Shown: piece after piece, positions 44,262-46,146 of the stretch
How positions within the stretch are numbered: position 1 is the first letter of the stretch
How the letters are laid out: every line of letters starts with the position of its first letter
From: Bacteroidaceae bacterium
GTDB lineage: Bacteria; Bacteroidota; Bacteroidia; Bacteroidales; Bacteroidaceae
NCBI GenBank assembly: GCA_017615245.1
Contig: JAGAAL010000010.1
Coordinates: forward strand, 1 to 46,146
Direction of reading: 5' to 3'
DNA: 46,146 bases
The notes under the pieces: generated by a model
The model's input: the letters and a program-made list of their open reading frames with translations, nothing else
What the model was told of the DNA's origin: nothing
Database searches by the model: none
Translations under genes and position numbers: made by a program

Positions 44262-44528
44262 TGTCCGCTAAAACTATTTTTCGTCGGACAGCCAATTCAA
44301 CCTTTATTCATTGGCTTCAAATTATTCTAAAAATGGGCTTTTCGGCCTCTGTAGCTGCACTTCTACAAAATGTCAATGGATTATGTGTCAAAAGAATGTG
44401 AGCGTTTTAGCAGACAGCCTATCAAATATTCCCCCAAGGGGGGCTTGGATAATATCTTTGGGCAGAAATCTCCGCCCAAATGCTGATAATTCAGCATATC
44501 CATGGGGAGGATCTAAGTTTAGCGGACA
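44262..44528. mobile_element. 267-bp element with inverted ends (MITE-like)
   Basis: TGTCCGCTAAAAC (44262-44274) is mirrored by GTTTAGCGGACA (44517-44528), an 11-bp perfect inverted match plus one gap. The interior has no convincing ORF but contains three hairpins between 44425 and 44497. I found no target-site duplication. Related GGACAGCC and AGACAGCC pieces lie inside and just upstream, which suggests decay of a larger insertion sequence. The transposase family cannot be told from the ends alone. Confidence 0.45.
44425..44497. other. Three consecutive hairpins inside the small element
   Basis: Hairpin 1: CCCCC (44431-44435), a 2-nt AA loop, then GGGGG, possibly extended by flanking AT pairs. 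Hairpin 2: TTTGGGC (44457-44463) with GCCCAAA (44474-44480). Hairpin 3: ATGCTGA (44480-44486) with TCAGCAT (44491-44497) around TAAT. Tight packing of perfect stems suggests a structured RNA or recombination site. Confidence 0.55.
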
Positions 44529-44951
44529 GTAATATTTGTTTTTGAATTTGAGCACCATGTGAATCATTTCTTCACTTCTGCAACTCTTGCAGTCCTTGAT
44601 CAAGAATGCAGCCGGAGAATATACGTACATTTGAAATTGCTGGCTATATCATAGCACCTGAGGGTGCGTTGATGTTGTTCAACGAATGCATTCGCAATGA
44701 AGAATGAACGAGGGGAGAAATCCCCACACACTAATGACCCTCAGAGGACGTAACTGATTCCTTTTTTTCTTTTTTCCCTATCAGCAATCTGCATAAATCT
44801 CTGTAATGTGTGAATGTTAGTGTGCCGATGGATTGCACAATTTCCTTCCTTTTGTGGTTTAATAAAGTTAAAAACGTTAAATCTTCATCTTTTTTGCTTT
44901 CAATAGAATTTGCGTCATCACTTTTCTACCGTTTATCGTGCAAACTATTGA
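44529..44951. other. AT-rich non-coding stretch before the BspA-like fragment
   Basis: About 420 bp with no credible gene. It contains a GGGGA-GAAA-TCCCC tetraloop hairpin near 44715 and a T-rich tract near 44760-44777. Otherwise I see nothing I can name. Base composition is clearly lower in G+C than the degradative cluster. Confidence 0.4.
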
Positions 44952-45011
44952 TATAAAACAACTTGCAAATACTATGGTTGCACAGGATTGACAGCAATCA
45001 CTATCCCTAAT

Positions 45012-45127
45012 AGCGTGACAAGCATTGAAAGTGGTGCCTTTTGGGGTTGCACAGGATTAACATCCATTGAGATTCCCAACAGCGTGACATCAATTGGAGG
45101 TTATGCTTTCTCTGGCTGCACAGGATT
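45012..45127 (+). repeat. 116-bp direct repeat within the BspA-like fragment (copy 1)
   Basis: This 116-bp block is, by eye, identical to 45675-45790. It spans most of two LRR units including the unusual ESGAFWG variant. Identity at DNA level across a repeat protein points to recent duplication or gene conversion. Confidence 0.8.
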
Positions 45128-45674
45128 GACAGCAATAGATATTGAATGTAAAGAGGTAGGAGCATGGTTTTCTGGCATGACTTCCATTAAAGAAGTAAAA
45201 CTGGGTGACAAAGTAAATACATTAGCAGACAATGCATTCAAAGGCTGCACGGGATTGACAGAAATCACTATACCAAACAGTGTGACTTCAATTGGAAGTT
45301 ATGCTTTCCGTGGCTGCACAGGATTAACAGCAATCACCATTTCAAACAGTGTGACTTCAATTGGACAATATACTTTCTCTGGATGCTCTGGATTGAAATC
45401 TGTTACTATTCCAAACAGTGTGACAAGCATTGGGGAAAGAGCTTTCTCTGGTTGCAAAGGATTGACATCAATTGAGATTCCAAACAGTGTGACAACAATT
45501 GGGGATTATGCTTTCGAAGGCTGCACAGGATTGACATCCGTGACCATTCCCGTAACAGACCTTGCCACTTTTTGTAACAACAAAGTAGTATCTTTAATAC
45601 ATTATAGCATTGGGCAACCTATTAAATTGGTTGATGCCGATGGAAAAGAAATTAAAAATCTTGTTATTCCCAAC

Positions 45675-45790
45675 AGCGTGACAAGCATTGAAAGTGGTGC
45701 CTTTTGGGGTTGCACAGGATTAACATCCATTGAGATTCCCAACAGCGTGACATCAATTGGAGGTTATGCTTTCTCTGGCTGCACAGGATT
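45675..45790 (+). repeat. 116-bp direct repeat within the BspA-like fragment (copy 2)
   Basis: Second copy of the block at 45012-45127. It is followed by a further unit (45790-45857) that nearly repeats the preceding 69 bp. Confidence 0.8.
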
Positions 45791-45949
45791 AGCATCCATT
45801 GAGATTCCAAACAGCGTGACATCAATTGGAGGTTATGCTTTCTCTGGCTGTATTTAGAGACCTCTAAACAACAATAAACAATGAAAAACACATAGAGATA
45901 AACCTTTGTATATCAACTACTTTTAGATTTTAACACTTCGGGCTTGCTT

Positions 45950-45981
45950 TTTGGTGGTTCTCAAAAATCCGCTTACCTTTG
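45950..45981 (+). promoter_or_regulatory. Bacteroidota-type promoter reading out of the window
   Basis: TTTG (45950-45953) and TACCTTTG (45974-45981) are spaced by exactly 20 bp, matching the -33/-7 consensus TTTG and TAnnTTTG. It is the best promoter match in the window. TTTGCAA continues past the -7 box, as in other promoters here. Confidence 0.75.
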
Positions 45982-46030
45982 CAACGCATTTCTACCGCGG
46001 AGAATTTTGAGTGCTTTTATTTTGCCATCT

Positions 46031-46080
46031 CGTGGACATGGTTGACAAAGGTTGACAAGAGTGTACAACAGTTGACAGAA
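46031..46080 (+). repeat. Decamer array in the leader after the last promoter
   Basis: Five 10-bp units in register: CGTGGACATG, GTTGACAAAG, GTTGACAAGA, GTGTACAACA, GTTGACAGAA. The core is GTTGACA. It starts about 50 bp after the -7 box, so it would lie in the transcript leader. Confidence 0.65.
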
Positions 46081-46146
46081 GGACGAGAGGGAAAAGAGCA
46101 AGGAAGTGACCTCATTTGAAGAACGTGACATCGTGGAATGAGTTGA

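Larger units (their letters stand above)
44952..45857 (+). pseudogene. BspA-like leucine-rich repeat protein fragment
   Basis: The frame encodes about 300 residues made almost entirely of 23-residue LRR_5/BspA units (consensus [21 protein letters not shown]), roughly ten of them, two with longer irregular inserts. Such surface proteins of oral and gut Bacteroidota bind host or partner cells. The N-terminus begins in the middle of a unit (KYYGCTGLT) right after an in-frame TGA at 44949, with no ATG and no signal peptide. The C-terminus stops after a unit (SGCI) with no anchoring or tail domain. The piece therefore looks truncated at both ends; a TTG start at 44988 is possible but unconvincing. 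Internal 116-bp duplicates show repeat expansion. Confidence 0.7.
45858..46146. other. Non-coding end of window with promoter and leader
   Basis: After the BspA-like stop this 289-bp stretch has no ORF of note. It carries a well-formed promoter (45950-45981) reading rightward and a decamer repeat (46031-46080), so a gene beyond the window edge is probably transcribed from here. Confidence 0.5.

Noticed and set aside
44388-44630. Minus-strand 80-codon frame across the right end of the small element
   Set aside because: It spans three hairpins and an inverted end and shows no recognisable protein feature; probably chance.
45012-45857. Regular repeats suggesting a CRISPR array
   Set aside because: The 69-bp units are translated as BspA leucine-rich repeats without unique spacers of constant length.

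Overview
The window comes from a Bacteroidota genome, most likely Prevotellaceae (Prevotella/Segatella-like). The evidence is a hybrid two-component regulator, promoters of the TAnnTTTG type, mostly absent Shine-Dalgarno sequences, a BspA-type leucine-rich repeat fragment and a recurring C-terminal secretion-type tail. The species assignment is inference.

Layout. Positions 2-1622 hold a piece of a mobilization cassette: the tail of an upstream gene, a relaxase and a small ORF. Positions 1946-9872 (+) hold a GH51 arabinofuranosidase, a 1549-residue secreted protein with a tyrosine-phosphatase-like domain, and a stand-alone copy of that protein's C-terminal modules; a hairpin terminator at 9903-9934 closes the unit. 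Positions 9956-38491 (-) form a large degradative cluster in two blocks. The block from the 38.5 kb promoter carries GH115, GH98, GH43 and a 1358-residue multimodular protein. The block from the 26.8 kb promoter carries an esterase, GH98, a GH29 remnant, a CE7 esterase, a PHB-depolymerase-like esterase, an esterase-GH98-CBM fusion, GH59 and a second GH115. Divergent from it, at 38837-42946 (+), is the regulator, which combines sensor, kinase, receiver and AraC domains. Positions 42966-46146 look decayed: a 5'-truncated nuclease-family gene, an unidentified ORF fragment, a small element with inverted ends, and a BspA-like fragment.

How the genes work together. GH115 (alpha-glucuronidase), GH51 and GH43 (arabinose removal), three GH98 enzymes (a family that includes an endoxylanase from a Bacteroides ovatus complex-xylan locus) and several acyl/acetyl esterases fit breakdown of heavily decorated glucuronoarabinoxylan such as cereal bran. 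GH59 and the former GH29 would fit galactose and fucose-like decorations. The substrate is inferred from family content. No SusC/SusD pair is present in the window, so import must be encoded elsewhere.

Less expected signals: (i) eight small arrays of 7-bp repeats, each locus with its own heptamer, in protein linkers and between genes; (ii) a C-terminal module seen four times in three proteins, with no family I recognise; (iii) a shared 19-bp promoter sequence ahead of both minus-strand blocks; (iv) a common C-terminal tail on eight secreted proteins; (v) a double 5' truncation next to a 267-bp element with inverted ends.
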